Shown here: piece after piece, positions 61,641 through 64,000 of the stretch
Numbering within the stretch: position 1 is the stretch's first letter
Layout of the letters: the number at the start of each line of letters is the position of its first letter
NCBI GenBank assembly: GCA_030068075.1
Contig: CM057833.1
Coordinates: 45,713,587 to 45,777,586 of the forward strand
Source of the DNA: Paguma larvata
Lineage: Eukaryota > Chordata > Mammalia > Carnivora > Viverridae
DNA: 64,000 bases
Direction of reading: 5' to 3'
Translations under genes and position numbers: made by a program
The notes under the pieces: model-generated
Told to the model about the DNA's origin: nothing
Databases searched by the model: none
The model's input: only the letters and a program-made list of their open reading frames with translations

Positions 61641-61940
61641 ATCAGTAGAATCAACATGCTTTTGTTTTAAAGCAATGGAATTCTTTTTTAATTTCAAATA
61701 ACAGCTTACATAGCAACTCAATACAAGAAGTAGATGAAAATGAACCTCTCTGAACAAATAATCTTCTTCAGAAACTTGCCGCTCCAAGAGAGAGCCCTCT
61801 GAAATGCAAGGAAGGATTCATTCCAATCATCAAGCACCCACAGGCATCCATGCTACTATTTCCAGGCATGCGATCACTAACTTGATTAGCTCTAACCATG
61901 AGAAGCTCATTGGTTTACAAACAAATGTATCATTCCCTTC
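61640..61940. other. No gene seen
   Basis: Unassigned sequence following the candidate element. Confidence 0.5.
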
Positions 61941-61944
61941 CTAG

Positions 61945-62110
61945 AATCTCTCACTAATGAGTTATGCGACAAAGGGCAGTGATTTTACCTTGCCACACCT
62001 CAGCATTTTCACACAGAATGAGAGAAAATAATAGTGACTGCCTGCTGGAAGGAAGAGATGAAATATCACATGAAAATTTATATCACAGGAATTAAGTGGG
62101 CACATGGTTA
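61945..62110 (+). repeat. MIR SINE, sense
   Basis: 'ctctcactaatgagttatgcgacaaagggcagtgattttacc', 'cacctcagcattttcacacag', 'aataatagtgactgcctgctgg'. Confidence 0.75.
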
Positions 62111-62129
62111 GACAACAATCTTCAGATGA

Positions 62130-62300
62130 CAAGGACCAAACTTGGAGTCAGACTGCAAATCAAACTTGAGTCTGCCACCTCTTAATTGACTTTGGGCAAC
62201 TTGCCCAACTTGTCTGTGCCTCAGTTTCATTGTTTCATCATATGACTCACTGAGTCGTTTTGAAGAGTAAATATGTGATAGAAAGGCACTTTAAACAATA
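62130..62300 (+). repeat. MIR SINE, sense
   Basis: 'cttggagtcagactgcaaatcaaacttgagtctgccacctcttaattgactttgggcaacttgcccaacttgtctgtgcctcagtttcattg' is unmistakable MIR. Confidence 0.96.
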
Positions 62301-62379
62301 ATTTTTTAAAATAATAAATAAAAAATAATAAAGTTTAATTAAACAACTTTTAAAAAAGAAAAAAGAAAATCACTTTATA

Positions 62380-62585
62380 GGAGCACCTAGGTGGCTCAGT
62401 TAGTTAAGCGTCTGACTTTGGCTCAGGTCACAATCTCACAGTTTGTGAGTTCGAGTCTCACATCAGCTCAGAGACTGGAGCCTGCTTCAGATTGTGTGTC
62501 CCCCTCTCTCTGCCCCTCCCCTACTCATGCCCTGTCTCCCTCTGTCTCTGAAAAATGAATAAATGTTAAAAAAAAAAAAAAAAGA
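62380..62585 (+). repeat. SINEC_Fc, sense
   Basis: 'ggagcacctaggtggctcagttagttaagcgtctgac', CT block and a long A tail. Target duplication AAGAAAATCACTTTATA (62363-62379) and AAGAAAGGCACTTTATA (62586-62602). Confidence 0.96.
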
Positions 62586-62602
62586 AAGAAAGGCACTTTA
62601 TA

Positions 62603-62950
62603 AAAAATAGGGGATGATGATAATCACTAGGAGTAGAGTACACATATGAAGCCAGTCCCAGCTGCCATGACCATGGTGAAGGATTGGAAGTTGCCACATC
62701 CAGACCAAAGAATTTCTGAGCCAGCTCAGCTGATAAGGATAATCCTCTGAGGTTAAATCAGGTGTCCTGGAGCATAGTAATTGCATCACAAGGGGGAGGA
62801 GAACCACAGTAAACGCACAATGCCAGGGGCCTTACGTGCAGGAAATTATTTAACTCCTATTTGCTCACAGATCCAGTCCACCCTCTATAACAAGGAGGCT
62901 AACCCCTGCCAACTGCACATCCAAGGCTACCTTCCCAAAAGGCAAGGTCT
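62603..62950. other. No gene seen
   Basis: 62800-62880 has weak antisense MIR/L2 order. Otherwise unassigned. Confidence 0.45.
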
Positions 62951-62951
62951 A

Positions 62952-63067
62952 CGGAGTGCCTGGATAGCTCAGTCAGTTAAGCATGTGACCCTTGATCACT
63001 CAACTCAGGTCTTGATCTCAGATCCTGAGGGAAGTTGGAGCCTACCGGGGGGAAAAAAAAAAAAAAA
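62952..63067 (+). repeat. Short SINEC lacking the CT-rich part
   Basis: Head 'gagtgcctggatagctcagtcagttaagcatgtgac' is followed by a shortened tRNA-related region and then directly by about 19 A's (63053-63071); the CT-rich and 3' blocks are absent. A perfect 15-bp target duplication AAAAGGCAAGGTCTA lies at 62937-62951 and 63068-63082. Confidence 0.93.
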
Positions 63068-63119
63068 AAAAGGCAAGGTCTAGCCAATTGGAGGCAATGG
63101 AGGGAGATCAGAGGGAGGG

Positions 63120-63485
63120 AGGAAAAGAGAAATCAGAGCACTTCTCACCTCCCAGCCCTTTGCTCTGGGCAGAGTATCCAACAGTAGCTGCCATTTCCAC
63201 CAGGCTTCAGCTCCCAATAGTCGGCCCCTTGAACCACAACCCAAACTCCTGCAGGCAGCTGCCCCAGTCACTCCAAGGTCCTGACTGACCAGCCTTAGAA
63301 TGGACATCCCACAAGGTCCCAGTTCCCAGTGGGCTACAACTCCAGGGCTCTGGTTATACTGCCTTTGGTCTAGTGATTTCCTACCCTTTCGAAACTGGGA
63401 TTGCCTCACCTTCTCCAGGTTGTTGTATTAGTCCTTCTAGTCCCTTTGTAATCAGTTCATATTACGTTCCACTTACTGAACCACC
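63120..63485 (+). repeat. Ancient interspersed repeat, copy 3 of 3
   Basis: 'tgggattgcctcaccttctccaggttgttgtattagtccttctagtccctttgtaatcagttcatattac' parallels the tail of the 20830-21170 copy. A 109-codon minus frame lies within it and is not a gene. Confidence 0.5.
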
Positions 63486-63519
63486 CAATAAGAGTTCTGT
63501 TGTCTACAAAACTCTGACG

Positions 63520-63695
63520 AGCACACCCCTAACAACTCTGTGAGCTTATTATATTTTCCTATTTCCCTTTGAATGAACTGAGTCTCAGAGAAGTTAAATA
63601 ATGTACTCAAGATTATAAAACTGAGTGGTTTAACTGAATCCAAACTCAGTCTATAGATTCCCAATGATGTCTGTGTTCTTTCCACCAAACCACAA
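63520..63695 (-). repeat. MIR SINE, antisense
   Basis: 'aatgaactgagtctcagagaagttaaataatgtactcaagattataaaactgagtgg' and 'ttctttccaccaaaccac'. Confidence 0.9.
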
Positions 63696-63854
63696 GATTA
63701 GTTAAATTACATGAGGCTAGAAATCTCCAAATGCTGGTGAAATCCATGTCTATGGTTATTTGAAAAATGTGTGGGTGCTCTATTGTTTGAGGTTTAAATT
63801 TGCTTTTTTTTAAAAAAAAAAGGAATATAGTTAAAGAAAATTAAAGATTATGTA

Positions 63855-63990
63855 GGCTCTTGCTTGGGTTTGCCCCTAACTTAGCTATGGGATCTCGGGT
63901 AACACCTTGTCTTCTTGGGGCCCCAATTGCCCGACTTTTAAAATGAGGTCTTTGGACTCAACAGTCCAACATTTGATTCTGTCATCCTAC
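63855..63990 (+). repeat. MIR3/MIRc-type fragment, sense
   Basis: 'gcccctaacttagctatgggatctcgggtaac' and 'cccgacttttaaaatgaggtctttggactcaacagtcc' follow the variant MIR with the 'ggactagatgat' end. Confidence 0.75.
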
Positions 63991-64000
63991 TGGTGTAATT

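Noticed and set aside
1..64000. CRISPR array, operon, prophage or other prokaryotic system
   Set aside because: The sequence is mammalian throughout; direct repeats are microsatellites and SINE target duplications, not spaced repeats with unique spacers.

Overview
This window is nuclear DNA from a feliform carnivore, most likely a felid. The main evidence is about twenty copies of the tRNA-derived, CT-rich carnivore SINE (SINEC; mostly the feliform SINEC_Fc type), whose heads read like GGCGCCTGGGTGGCTCAG and whose tails contain AATAAA-type A-rich sequence. Carnivore L1 3' ends and a dense layer of old mammalian MIR and L2 repeats agree with this. The exact species cannot be read from the sequence.

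I found no host protein-coding exon, no functional RNA gene, no CpG island and no promoter that I can defend. The open frames are short, mostly overlap repeats and look like chance. The only recognisable protein-coding remnants are 5'-truncated L1 ORF2 ends at 7.6-8.0 kb, 17.9-18.3 kb and 51.3-51.7 kb. The window is therefore either intergenic or inside a large intron. There is no operon, CRISPR array or phage-like system.

Layout. 0-7.5 kb: MIR and L2 fragments, ATG/ATC microsatellites and a GC-rich hairpin with an RFX-like site near 2.85 kb. 7.57-8.21 kb: a 5'-truncated L1 that apparently carried a 55-bp 3' transduction into an older MIR. 9-17 kb: MIR/L2, a nested SINE pair at 13.0-13.5 kb, and AG and GT repeats. 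17.1-20.4 kb: the most rearranged stretch, with a twin-primed (5'-inverted) L1, a 37-bp dispersed duplication, a duplicated TTA microsatellite block and a 68-bp inverted duplication next to an 18-bp tandem duplication. 20.4-30 kb: SINEs with clear target-site duplications, MER5A, an AC/AG repeat and an LTR-like relic. 30-42 kb: MIR/L2-rich with unclassified ancient repeats. 42.0-42.5, 55.5-55.7 and 61.3-61.6 kb: single-copy-looking tracts with homeodomain-, SOX- or FOX-like words that are candidate conserved non-coding elements. 44-60 kb: long L2 copies, two old L1 ends and a GGAT repeat on an L2 tail. 62-64 kb: MIRs, one standard SINE and one short SINE with a perfect 15-bp target duplication.

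Nothing here amounts to a new gene system. The best leads are structural (a templated inverted duplication, an L1 3' transduction) and the candidate enhancers. Family names for repeats rest on remembered consensus features, not on a database search. Boundaries of old repeats are good to about 20-40 bp; those of SINEs with target duplications are good to a few bases.
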